DNA of 64,000 bases from Pelodera strongyloides (lineage: Eukaryota > Nematoda > Chromadorea > Rhabditida > Rhabditidae): positions 124,001 through 188,000 of the forward strand of contig JAANDG010000057.1 in assembly GCA_036852015.1 (NCBI GenBank). Reading direction: 5' to 3'. The number at the start of each line of letters is the position of its first letter. Within the stretch, counting starts at the first letter, position 1. The notes beneath the pieces were generated by a model. The model did no database searches. It saw only the letters and a program-made list of their open reading frames with translations, and was not told where the DNA came from. Below are positions 23,701 to 36,000 of this stretch, piece after piece. The translations under genes were made by a program, and so were the position numbers.

Positions 23701-25240
23701 TGAATCTAAAGTTACACAATAGAAATAGTACATGAGCACCACATACAAATGTAGAAGTGGAACGGAGGAAGGAATAAATTGTAAACACGGAGTCCTGTAG
23801 TGTGGCTGCTTGTATTTGCCTTATTCGCACACATAAATTTTTGCACTACTAGTCCTTCTCTTGATACATATTAACATATGGATATGTTCTGCGCTTTGAA
23901 ATATTAATAAAATAAGTAGTCAAACGCACATCCATGGCTTGTTTGAGCGCTTTGGTACAGACGAAATCGTTTTCGAGAAATGTGACAAGTCCCTAAATAT
24001 AGTATTATAGAAAAGAGTAACTGTAGCTTAATTTGCTTATCGATGTGCGTTACGGAAATGCAAATTTCGTGTTCGGGAATAAAAAGAGTTTCGCAGCTCA
24101 ATATCGAAGTAAGCATATGCAATTGTTTCCTATTATGTGAATTTCTTATGATACGTTTGAAACTTTGTATATAAGTATGCCCATGCTAAACCAATCATAT
24201 TTACATGTAAGTCGCCTCAGGCGGCGTGATCCGACTGGACCTTTATAGTTGTTTTTGTTGCTACCATAAGATTGTCCGAAGATACTTGTGTCCTGACGGC
24301 ATATGTTGGGTGTGTCGTAAGTCGGGTGTCCCAGTTAGGGTAGTTTAAAAAAACACTATACCGTAAGCGTAAAAATATACCGTAAGCGTAGATAAAACAT
24401 AAATAGGTCATAAAATTACGGTAATCTGTTCGCTCGATAACAAGTCTATTTCCATTTGTGAGGCATGTCGGAGAAGAGAGAGCAGACAGGCGAGAGTGTA
24501 ACGACGACCGCGTTTTGCATGCGAAATCAGTGAGGAAGCCTGGAAAAGGGTTCATTACTTGACATACAGTACTTTAGAAACAAGAAACCTTTAAACCTTT
24601 AAAGGTTTCTTGACCGTTAAAGACCTTGAAAGGGCCTCCCCTGCCTGACGTGACCATGTAGTGCGTAACTAGAATCCTACAGGAAAATGTCGCACGGCGA
24701 GAATATGGCGCGTGCGACAAAAAGTAAATACGGCGCCGACTAAGGGAAACAGGTCTACTATCGCTCGAGAACGATTTTTGGGCAAAGGGCGAATACATGG
24801 TGAGCAGCAGTGTGCGAAAAAAGGTTTCGCGGCGGATATGTGGCGTGTTTTTCTAATCGTTTAGTTTCTAAGTTATTCGTTGCATCGGTTGCAGAAAACA
24901 AACTCAAAGAACTAATGGAGCAAAGCACCATCAAAGTGGATAACAATGAAATAGTTACGTACTATTTTCTCCAATTCTCCAACTCCCTTTGTTCGGTAGA
25001 TTCGGGTGAATTCGTCAGTTGAGTAATCAGTGCGGATTTTCTGAACACTTTTATAGTTTAATTTATGCGAATAACTTTCAAAGAAGTTCCTTGACATGTC
25101 GGGCAAACAATAAAAGGAAAGTAAGAATAAAAATAAAATAAAATACCTTTTTGGATCCCATTGAAGGGTCGAGTGGGTCCACGTAGTGGACGAGCAATGC
25201 GATCTTCAGGCACGACAACATCTTTATAAACGGTTGTCAT
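20783..25240 (-). CDS. Unrecognised ~500-aa helical protein
   Basis: I cannot name this protein. Minus-strand exons joining in phase: 23992-23930, 23705-23575, 23415-23343, 23251-23123, 22574-22411, 22238-22019, 21927-21661, 21512-21393, 21192-21055 and 20911-20783 (TGA). A likely first exon, 25240-25147 (MTTVYKDVVVPEDR), has an acceptor abutting its ATG, but its phase needs one more small exon between 25146 and 23994 that I could not place. Predicted helices dominate (TFTQLVYDMELRLDEW, PEDLYSIVAILTTVAQRI, VQASASLIYIAWLHVHADD, EMGMLLGIVKALEWAEPAF), suggesting an alpha-solenoid scaffold. One segment is very hydrophobic (GDFIFYLIFFLLSIG). The C-terminus is acidic, then Ser/Lys-rich. The start is head-to-head with PSMD8. 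Confidence 0.6.
22612..22674. repeat. Short tandem duplication in intron
   Basis: GACCTACCGCCATATTTAA occurs twice about 23 bp apart in an intron of the gene at 20783-25240. It is too short for any functional inference. Confidence 0.5.
22797..22866 (+). repeat. tRNA-like sequence, possible SINE head
   Basis: It contains an A-box-like TAGTCCAGTGG and a B-box-like GTTTCGAGTCCC about 35 bases apart, the spacing of an RNA polymerase III internal promoter. Acceptor and anticodon stems do not pair cleanly, so a functional tRNA is unlikely. A tRNA pseudogene or SINE head fits better. Confidence 0.35.
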
Positions 25241-26168
25241 CTGCATACGCAATGAAAATTAGCATGCTTTCCCTAACTTATATAGTTTGTTTGTATGTTT
25301 CAGGTCACTCTGGTCAGAGAATTCTTGTCACGATGAACGGGGCGGAGTGAATATGGGAGACATATTTTATGTTTTTTTATATTAAAATATACTAAAATGT
25401 ATTTTTTATTAAAATATTATATGGTGATTATTTAATTCATGAAATGTTCGTTTCCATGTGAGTATAGTATGAAGAATGATCGTCTGCTAAACAAGGGAGA
25501 ATTTGCCCACGTTAAATCTTCTATACCACACCTTGAAAAATCGTATTCAAAAAGACATCTTTCTAATCTTTGTCTAGTAGCATCATAACATCTCATACAA
25601 TTATTGTGGTACATTAACCTTTACAGGCTGGAAACTGGTTTATAAAATGCACTTGCCGCCGCGCAGCGTCCTGACGCAACGCGACCAAAAGAATTTATTA
25701 TGTCATTTTGTGCATGCAAAGTGCATAATTCAGCTCAGCTCTCGATCCCATTCTTGTGCCATTACTTCTCTTAAATAAGTTGTTCGGTTAAACTGATCAT
25801 TCTTTATATCCTTTGTCCTCCATACTTGCAAAATGTACTGTGAAATTTAGTCTTTTAGGTCGTCCCGTTCATTTCTGAGTTTCTGCGACTGCATTATGCT
25901 TCATGAACACGTTGTTCGTGTTTGTAACCCACACGCTCCCCTGGTTGTTTAGAGTAAAGTCGTTTGATTAGCTGTATCGCGACAGGTAGTTATACCAAGT
26001 CAAGACCGCTGTGTATGTCGCAATTTGTTTGTTTCTTCGATTCTCTGTTTTTCCTTTCCCTCATCGTTGGTTATTGACTTTGGTATTATCTTGCAAATAG
26101 AGCACGTGTTATTGAGAACTTTTCATAGATGTATATCCTTTTTCATAGTTTAATACTACCTTTCAGTA
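25241..26168. promoter_or_regulatory. Divergent intergenic region, candidate bidirectional promoter
   Basis: About 930 bp separates the first ATG of the minus-strand gene at 25240 from the PSMD8 ATG at 26169. It contains T-rich tracts and no convincing ORF. The head-to-head layout suggests a shared promoter, but no specific element was recognised. Confidence 0.35.
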
Positions 26169-29100
26169 ATGTCGGCCGTTGATCTTCACAAGACTCTCAT
26201 TCAACAGTGGGGAAACGAAACTTCACGCAATGTAGCTGAAGTGGAAAAGACAATTGCCGCTCTGAAGGTAAAATATTTACTTCTATCGTGGCGTACTTAG
26301 CAGTTTCTCGTTTTTCATTTGTGTTGTAATGTTACGTTCTTGGCAGACGTAAATGGTACTTTGAGTTCTCTCTATAAGAAACACATTTCAGGGAGTTCTT
26401 GCTCAGCCACAGTCTATGCAAGCGCTGGATAACAAGGCAATCGTTACAATTCACAGTATGTTTTGTCTAGTCCTCATTTTATCGCTGCTCTCGATTGTTC
26501 ATTGTGCATAATTAAATTTGCTTGTTTACCTGCTTACCTTTGAAAGCGTTACTATCCTTAGCCTCAGTTCCGTGGGTCTCAAATCAGGTCAAATTGATCA
26601 TATTTGACACGACTTCCTTTTGCTCCCTGGCGCGAGCTTTTTCAGATGCCATTTGCCATATATTTAAAATGTTTGAAAGTGAAAGCTTGAATCGCCTATC
26701 GTTCAGGAGATGTCCTGGAAATCGATTCTTTGGTGGCTGCTCTTAAAGGAGATTTGAAGGCTTTCGATGATGCTATTGCCCAGGTTTGTAACAATAGCCC
26801 GTATTCTCGGGTCGACGGGAATGTTCCGTTTGGGAGCTCATTCGTAGCAATTTTTTCCTCCAGCTAGTCAAGATAGTCGAGAAATTTGCATACAAAGGAT
26901 TTCCCAAACGGAACGTTTCCATCGACCCGAGAATACGGGCAAATGAGATGTTCTTTGTTTTGATCATTCTACCAATACTCTGTCAAATTTTGTTTTTAGT
27001 AAAAAGCTAACATGAAAATTTTCTTGATATATGTTGTATATTATATTACATGTGAATTATTGCGAACCAAGTGAAATTGTGGAGGAGCGAAATAGAAGTG
27101 AAATTTATAAACAGAACCAAATATAGTCGTTTCACTTTCCAGGTGATGGCCTTTTATTCAAGTCTCCGTGAAGAATCGCAGAACAAATTCCTGATGTTGG
27201 GTCTGAATCTTATGTTCCTGCTCGCTTCCAACCGGCTCTCCGATTTTCACGTGGTTCGTTATTAAAATATTTATCACATTTCTCATTGTTAAGTATTATA
27301 TATATATTATATATTAAATTATATGTTTTATATTGTATATATTATATGCTATTATATGTTATTCGTTATTATTATTATATGAATCTGGACGTTTTATTGC
27401 GAGCTGCAAGCTGTCACATTCACATTGTAAATTTCTTCGCTTTTTCATACTACATTTTGAAGCTGAAGCTCGATTTTGTTACTCCTTTGCATTTTTGGAT
27501 TATGATCAGTTCGTTTCTGTAACTGCGTAAATAACGAACATAAACATTCTATATCTTACCTTACCTTACGTTGCCTGCTTAAAATAACCTAAGCTTAAAA
27601 CCCTGTTTATCACGTTGTGTCGTAGCGTACGTTGCCCTCGCGCGCAAGGTTCTTCTTCTGGGGTCAAGACGTTGTACATACAATTTTTTGAAATTCGCAT
27701 TGTTTCAGCTGTTGGAGCAAGTTTCGCAGAGTGTACAGGCTAGTAATCCTTACATTTCGACTCCTGTGAAACTGGAGCAATCATTGATGGAGGGTGCCTA
27801 TAATAAGGTAATTTTATATATTTACTAACCCTTTTGGTAGGATAATGTTTTTGGTAGGACAGTTAGACAGTATTAAAAACTTTGCTAACCGAATAATATA
27901 ATCGTTATTTTTAAATATTCTTGAGGGGAGCAATTATGTGATATTTTCAATTGAATATGATAGTTTATAATAGACTGAAAACTGCTTCCACTTTCCACTT
28001 TGGTAAATCAACTAATTTTATGGCAAGGTTTATCTTTGCTAAAAAAAAAAATCCTTTCTGTCCTTAGCAATATTTGTTCGTTTGTTGGAACTGTGTTTTG
28101 GCGTAGTCGATATGCTAATGTGCTTCCAGATCGTGCTGACCGAGAAGAGTATTCCCAGCCCTTATTATGCTGCCTTCATCCGGATGATGATGGACACTGT
28201 CAGGTAGTAGACTTATTTGGTACATAAGTACGTGTATAGAAATTTAGAAATGTGTCATATGGTTTATTATAGCCATTGAATGAATCGCGATGTGTATGTC
28301 ACAGTGGTCAATTTAACGAAACGTATGTCCTTGTAGTCTTGTTTCCCCATCGTCCCCATATGCCATCCATAACAGATGGTCGGGGTAGTCATTTCCGTCC
28401 GTAATTTCCCTATGGTCCTGAAATAGTCTGCAGTGGAGCGTTTCCCTGTTAAATTGTTAACAGTTACTGATAAAACACACACAACAACTAGGTTATGGAT
28501 CGAACTAGATAATTAGGATGTTTCTAATTCTAATTCTCATAAACTTTTGTTCTTTATACGACTGTTCTAACTGGGTGTGTTCAGAAACGAGATTGCCACG
28601 TGTATGGAGAAATCTTTCAAGCGAGTCCCGGCAAAGGATGCCCAGCATTTGCTCCTTTTCGACCAACCAACTGCACTCACGCAGTTCACATCCAAGGTTG
28701 GTTATCTCATACGATAATCTAGATTTATGGCATTTTTCGTGTTTATAAGCGTAATGTTTCACTCTGTGTTTATATGACACACTTTTCTCAGTTATCAGTT
28801 TATGACACTTTAGCCTTGGTAATGTTGATAGTTGTTCCAATCCGGTTTTAACATATGTATCAGTTTATTTACCCGTACCCGCCAACACAATGTATGTTTG
28901 CAAGAGACTGACAATTGATGCTCTTCGTTTATCCTATAGAATTTTGAGCGCGCTTCTTCTGGGTATTGAACGTAGTCTTCACATATAGGCCGTGCCCATA
29001 CTATTTTTTTTTGACTTTGTCCTAAATATGTGGGTTTCTTTTTACAATTTCTTTGCAGCGCGGATGGAAATTGGACGGTGATGCTTTCACATTCAAAGTA

Positions 29101-29205
29101 GAAAAGATGGAGACGGATGGAGAGACTGCGAATAAACATTTGGATACTGCTCGCATTGCTAAGCAGACCATCTTCTATGCAAAACAGCTCGAAATGATTG
29201 TATAA
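26169..29205 (+). CDS. psmd8: 26S proteasome regulatory subunit PSMD8/Rpn12
   Basis: A subunit of the lid of the 19S regulatory particle of the 26S proteasome; in the family, its C-terminal helix docks during lid assembly. Exons: 26169-26267, 26392-26455, 26707-26783, 27143-27253, 27709-27807, 28130-28203, 28585-28696 and 29059-29205 (TAA). This gives 260 aa with all phases consistent, close to the conserved core of animal PSMD8. Recognisable segments are FYSSLREESQNKFLMLGLNL, LMEGAYNK, IPSPYYAAFIRMMMDTVR, the PCI/winged-helix region DAQHLLLFDQPTALTQF, and the signature C-terminus RIAKQTIFYAKQLEMIV. An acceptor (cctttcag) lies two bases before the ATG. Intron 3 holds an inverted-repeat element. 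Confidence 0.96.
26797..26940. mobile_element. Foldback element in PSMD8 intron
   Basis: GCCCGTATTCTCGGGTCGA at the left is matched by TCGACCCGAGAATACGGGC at the right, with a second inner match (GGGAATGTTCCGTTTGGGA against TCCCAAACGGAACGTTTCC). The arms are about 40 bp with a ~65-bp loop. The outermost pairing CCCGTATTCTCGGG is itself nearly palindromic. It is probably a MITE. Confidence 0.75.
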
Positions 29206-30013
29206 TGTGTACGGTAGATATGGGTCAAACTTATCAATACCATTAGTATGTTTGTATCAACTGATGGGGCTGAACCTTCGTGTATGGTACCTTTTTGTAA
29301 TTATCGTTCGTATTGATTTTGTATTGATCATTCAAATTATCGATTTTTTTAAACATTTTTACCCGGTAGCCTGGTCTCAATTGTGACTCTTTAGAGTTTC
29401 AACATGGTATTCAAATATTGAGGGTTTCTGTAGAGAAGTTGGATATTGGTTTGAATCGTCTTGGGGTTTCTTATATACTCGATGTCGCATGTTTTGACTA
29501 TGGATTTAAACTTAATTTATTACATTTGTAACCGTTACTTTGATTTTCTTCAAGTATGTGCTCACTTTGGGTGATTTAGTAAAACATTTGAAAAGTGAGA
29601 CTTCCAAGTTTGCAATATTTATTTGATTGTTACGTTGAGTGCAAAATGCAAGCGAGAATAAACAAAACTATAAGGCTATAACACTTCAAATAGTTACGCC
29701 GACAAAGCATTTGGGTTAGAGATTGTGTCAAATGGAGAGTTATTAGTTTTATTTTGAACTCACATAATAGGTGGGCTAGGACAACATCTAAAACGGGGGT
29801 ATACTTTGGATGTTATTACTGTATCACTCATCGATTGTAATTGGGCGTATAACGCGGAACTTTGCTTAATCTTACTGGTTTTTGTATGGACGATATGAAA
29901 AGAGGAGAGTGAGAGATAGAGAGCGGTATCAAAGAGAAAACGCATACTGTTTGTTCAATAACCCGCTAGAAGCAAGCACATAACTTTTTGATATTCAAAA
30001 CCAATTATACGCA
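29206..30013. other. PSMD8 3' flank and astacin upstream region
   Basis: AT-rich and non-coding. A candidate poly(A) signal AATAAA lies at 29657. The remainder is the presumed promoter of the astacin gene; no specific element was recognised. Confidence 0.5.
29657..29662 (+). terminator. Candidate PSMD8 poly(A) signal
   Basis: AATAAA, 452 bp after the PSMD8 stop and upstream of the next same-strand gene. Confidence 0.35.
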
Positions 30014-33000
30014 ATGTTTTCTGTAATAGTTACTTTACTCTCTTTGAGTGCCAAAGCTAACACGGTAAGTCAGGGTTTTGATTTCTTGATTGGAAGATTT
30101 TTCGTGTTCGAAGCAAAAATTACCGGTTTTAGATCTAGTGATGGACATTTAGGGGATAGTCCTAATTACATACACGGAATTACTGTGATCAGCTGATTGA
30201 CTGCACTCTCAAGCTTTCCTTGCCTTTTCCGAAGTTTGCTCCTCGATCATTGATAGAAGCATATTAAAATGTATTTTTATTAAAATATACATAAATAAAT
30301 AAAAACATTTGAAAGAGAATTCATAGATCCCAAATATTCAGAATCCTATGCGTCACTTATCCGAATTACGACCTCCAACACACACTGACACCGAATTTCG
30401 ACATTTAATTGGAAAGTTGGATAGATATAATGAACTGCAACAAGAACTGATGGGAATCCCAGTGGGTTGATATTCTACGGCCTTCCTTTTTTTTAGTATT
30501 TTACGATTTTTATAACACTGTGGTTATCTATGGGAGCTCTTCGTATTTAATTGTTGTATTTAGTTCGTTTTTAGTTTTTATTGAAAAGAGCATATAATAT
30601 AGACTGAAAAAAACTTTGTGTACATGTCAGAGTAATTCTAGGGAAAACACGTTTTTTTTAGAATAATTATTAACAAAAGTATTCCAGGAGGATGTCTACG
30701 AGCAGATGCAAAGTGTTGAGCACATAGACAAGATTATTGAAGATACGCCAGACCAATTACCCTACTTATTTGAGGGAGACATTGTGTTGACCGAGGAGCA
30801 GGCAGACGAATTAATCGAGTACGGCAGAGGTTATTTATATAAATACAGTACACCTACCAGAGTGTACTGTACTTACACTAATTTGCATAAACAGTATCTA
30901 GGATTTTTTGAAAAATTGCACATAACAACGGTGCACGTATTGATACTGATTTGCTTGACTTTAGCCCTTTAGCTATCCAGATTATTTCTGAAGTTTTTTA
31001 AAAAATGCCGCATCTTTCAGTGATATTAAAGAAGAAGTCAATGAAATGAAACAAGCAAAGCAGGAACGGCAACCTGTAAAGAAGAAAGGGAAACTGAAAA
31101 GAAATCTTTCTGTTCCGAAATACAAATGGGTCCAGTTTCCAATTCGATACTATATTAATATGACCACTAAAGGTAAACTTTAGATATATTAATAGAGTTA
31201 CAACCTGGTTTACAAATATTGAGGCGTACGCCAATTCAAATATGCTCAATTTATCGATGGAAAAAAGTGTTATGTAAGTGCCGGAAATTGTGTAGGAATG
31301 TAGATACAGATACAGGCAATGTAAGTTCTTGTAGAAATCATGAGTGAACCTAGGTAGAAGACTAATATTGCACACATACTCATGGTTGGCGAGGTGCACC
31401 ACATTTGAAGTAGCGGAGATATGTTATTTCTCTGAAAGACTATCATGATAAAGCTCTGAAGAAAATAATATTAATTCCTCAAATTTAGTGAACGAGAAGG
31501 CTGTTCTAAGGGGAATTACTGCATGGGAAGAGGAGACATGTATTCGGTTTCAGAGGGTTTCCGATCAAGACATCGAGGTACGGTAATGACACTTACGTAA
31601 GTTCTTCGTTTGCACGCTCCATTAGCGGGATGGATAGACGTATTTTCTTGGTGTTTAAATCCCAACCAGAATTGGCAACACAAGGGATATTATATCAATT
31701 ATATGTGTTTTATTCGTCAACGTTTCCGCCGTAGGCCATCTTCAGAGGCCAGTTCCAATAAAATTTACCGCTGGGGTAGGTTACAGGCGTCTCCTGCTTA
31801 GCATGCTCTCTCGCTTTCTCTGATTTTGACAGATTTTGCTGCGAGAGAAAGCCGACAGTGCACGCTAAACAGGAGGCGCCTGTAACCTATCCCAGCGGTA
31901 AATTTTATTGGAACTGGCCTCAGGACATTGAATCAAATTTGGGTAATTAAAAGCTACGAAAAGGCCACTAAGTATTCGTTGGCTGCGGGAGAGGGAGCGC
32001 GAGGATTTATTTATGTTATGTTCACTAGTTCTTTTCACAGGCTTAGCTTAAAACAAACCATTGTCTTCAAGGGACATGAAACGGTAGAAATACCATTCCC
32101 CTTCATACTGTATGAGTATGTAACTCTAGCATGTAAAAAATCAAGTTTACAAGTTGTACCTTCTATGAGTGACCTCTTTCAGAAATCAGAATGCGAGCTT
32201 CAAAAGATGATCGAAACATGTCTCCAAATAGTGTTCGGCGCCGAAAATCTGAATTACTTTGATGAAAACGATGTTTTGGAGTCTCAGGTAGTGACATATG
32301 ATCTTAAAATACCTGCCGGTTTTTGAAACGCATCGTTGACAACAGAATACTTATGTATTTATGCTAAGTTGCTCGAATTTAACTAGATATTTTTTTATTC
32401 TAATTTATGTTCATTTGCATAAGCTGCATAAAAATGCTAGTGTACTCGACGTGTTTCAAAAACCGGCCGGTATTTCGCTTTATATTTTACTTCCATCTAC
32501 CTCGAAATTTAGTAGCCTATAAACGTGGCATACCAGGGAATGGAGATGTTTGCATATCAACTGTGTTTGAATGATCGAGAGAGATCAACTAGGAAGGTAT
32601 ATCACAGGTTGAATACATTTTTGATTATTTCAGAATGGCACTGCATCCGATGAAGCGACTAATTCTGAAGAAGACGTCGTAGAAGAATCCAAATGTTCAC
32701 TCCCAGAAGGCAAGCCCTATCACATTGAATTCGTCAAGGGAACCGGGTAATATGCAGTCTTCAATTTCCCTTTGGTTTTACTAGTTGTCATCACTTTTTT
32801 TTCTGGCCTAACAGCTTTGTTTGTTAGTGTTTGAATAAGACCGTTTCATAATATCCAAGCGAGTAGCGTGTAATAATGCAGCGTGCGGTCGAAGAACACG
32901 AAATTGAACATGAAATTAAAGCGAAATACCGGCCGGCTTCTGAAACACATCGTGGACAACTGAATTCTTACATATTTATGCTAAGCAGCTCGAATTTGGC

Positions 33001-36000
33001 TCGATGTTTTATTCTAAGTTCTGTTCATTTGTATAGGCTGCATAAGTATGCTGGTGTACTCGATGTGTTTCAAAAACCGACTGGTATTTCGCTTTAAATG
33101 TTTTCGTAATATTGTAATTTAGTTGTTACTCGAGTATCGGCAACGTTAGCCGCAATGGACAGGTTATTTCAATAGGAAAGGGTTGCACTTTACTTGGGAC
33201 GGTTACACATGAAATTGGTAATTTACCTAATTGATAGGAAATTATTTTTATTTGATTTAGTTCTTTTTGCCCAGAAAATCTTTTTAGCATAGACAATCTC
33301 GAAAATATGTCCTTTAAAAATTTAATTGAGGCCATTCTCTGGGTCTGATTCACGAACAAGCGCGGCCCGATCGGGATGATTTCGTGACGATTTTAGTGGA
33401 TAATATTCGGAAAGGGTTAGTGCGAAATATTTCATCCATCCATGGTAAAGGTAAAACAAAAGGAATAAACATGATATCAGGATCAGGCACCGCTTTGTTA
33501 TTCATTTCATTTTCAGTTATATTGGACAATTTGCACGGCGTTCGTGGAAAAGTCTTTTGAAATACGGTCTGATTACGAGTCAAATTATGACTACGGATCG
33601 GTGATGCATTATAGTGCGACGGTGAGCTGTTGGGGTTGTCCATCTTGTTCGGCTTACATATTAATTATACATATAACGCTGAGGAAGGTTTACGACGCAT
33701 CCACATTTTGTGGGCCGCGCATTGGCCAACATTTCCCTTTTGCTGATTCAGAGAGCTTGCAATAGTTTTCCCATTCTCATTAAAGGGTTGTTATAAAATA
33801 TGACACAACTTAACGCAAGAACATACTGATTCATCCTAACAATTGACTTCAGATTTAGGCTTTCAAAGCTGGACAGACAACGACAATTGAGACAAATGAC
33901 AAGAATTATCAGAACACAATTGGACAGCGGGGATTCGGTCCCAGTTTTGCTGATATTAGGAAGGTCAATGAGGCGTACTGTAATGGTGAGAGGGTCATTT
34001 AAAAAGTAAGAAAAGGCACGAGAGCCGATAAACTACAGGTTCAAGCCAAAACGCGACCGATCAACTGCAGGTTCCTGGCAACTGGCTTCTGGGAATTTCC
34101 ATTGGGACGCTAGGGAGACAAATGTAAGGTCTTCCTAGAACCCTTCCAATAATGAACTTGTTCGAATTTTTCGCTTAGGCACTCGTACTCGCTCAACCAT
34201 TTCAAAAAAAAAGTTTATCTGACCATTTTAGAGGTTTGTCATCAACAACTTTCCTGTGAGAATGGAGGATATACTGACCCAAAGAATTGTTCGATATGCA
34301 GATGTCCTGATGGTGGGGTTTACATCTTATTTTGGGTTTTTTCAATGGTTTCTTTCGAGTTCATCTAGTGGCGGAGCCTGTGCGGAAAACACAGAAAACT
34401 GAAGCACAGAAAACAGGTACAATGTTCTGCGCTGATCTTGAATGTGGAATTCATTTATTTTTGAATTATCTCATATCTTCTAATTAGGCTTCGGCGGTAT
34501 GTTGTGCAACTTTGGTGCTGATTCGGCGTCAGAATGTGGGGAAATTAATTTGAATGCGACCGATCAACTACAACAAATTCAGATGAAAGGAACAGGAACG
34601 TGCAATTATCTCATCAAGGTAATTCTAAAAGTATCTATATGAAATAGGAACGTGACAACTGTATGTTGTACGGTAAGCAGGAAAAGTTTGAATTTTAAGT
34701 GCACCAGTAAAGCACGTACAACGCAAAGACAACTCAAGCCTTTGCGCAATCGCCGCGCACAAGCGATGGCTCCGTCACAGTGGAGTGGCAGAGCCCGCGT
34801 TGCTTTAGCCAAGGGTGCGCGAAAGGTATATACCTCTTTCACTAGAGCACCTCCGGGGCACTTGTGGCGCTCCTGCGGTGCACCCCTTCCAACACACTAG
34901 GGGTCTTTTTTTTGCGAGGCGACTGCGCGGAGTTTTAGCAGTGGATGCGCGAGTTTACTCCCATCGGTAGCCCATTTTTACTGATTTATTTAGGCTCCTC
35001 CCGAGCATGTTGTCCACTTCGAATTGGCTAATGTGTGTTTCCATGAACAACAGATATGCACGAAACCTTCGTTGGAAATCAAATACAGTGATGATATGAG
35101 CAGAGCGGGAGCGAGGTTGATCATATTTTATCGATTATAGATTATTCAATAAAATCCAAAGTTTTATGCGTCCAAGAAACTAAATGCTATTTATATTCTT
35201 CAGTCCCTTCAGATTGTGCAAATCCTTTCCAACTTCTGATCGATCTGCGGCTGATCGGGTTATGGTTATCTACCGAGGAGCAAAGAACACACAATTTTCA
35301 ATGGCTTTTCGAGCAAGTGGGTGTTTCAATGCAGAATTGTGCCTTTTTTGTAATTAGTTGGAATGTTTAAAAATGTGCTTATTTGCAGTAAACCCGGATG
35401 AACCTGTTTCTTCCTTTTTGTCTGACGAATCAACAGTGGAAAATTGCGAAGTTGCATCTACAGTGGCTACAAAAACCAGGTGGAGCTTTGTTTCGAGTAT
35501 ATAATTTTCTTTAAAGGAGGAGGCTCACGAGAATGAAGTGCTCAAATAGTTTCCTTTTTTCGAAGGATAATGGGTTTATCTTCCAAAAAACAAGTATTAT
35601 AAGGTTCAGCGCTTTAGTTTGGAGGAATTAATTAATCTAAGAACTCGAAGTCAAATAAAATAACCTATCGTATGCAAGGTAGACTTCAAAGCTAAACATG
35701 CAAATTTACAAGTCATATTTTGCAACCAGCACAAAATTTGCATGCCCACTATGGAAATCAACTATTTTTTACGATCCAAAATTTTGATAGAATTCATAGT
35801 TTTATATTGATTTACTCCTTCCAGTTAAAAGCTTTTGTATTGTAAAGCATGTCTTTCAGAACTTAATACCATCATCTTTCGATAAAAGGAAACCATTCGA
35901 GCACTTCATTCTCGTGAGCCTCCTCCTTTAAAGCGGTTCGTGGAGCCTCATGCTTCATGCTTCTGCTGGGAAACTACATTCATATGCATAAAATCTTAGA

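Noticed and set aside
24217..24555. 112-codon minus-strand ORF inside the same intron
   Set aside because: No phase-compatible joins to flanking exons and no motif; low-complexity Ser/Thr/Arg composition.
24810..25022. Plus-strand ORF (70 codons) opposite the 20783-25240 gene
   Set aside because: It looks protein-like but has no convincing splice partners, and lies inside an intron of a well-supported minus-strand gene. It could be a decayed element fragment.
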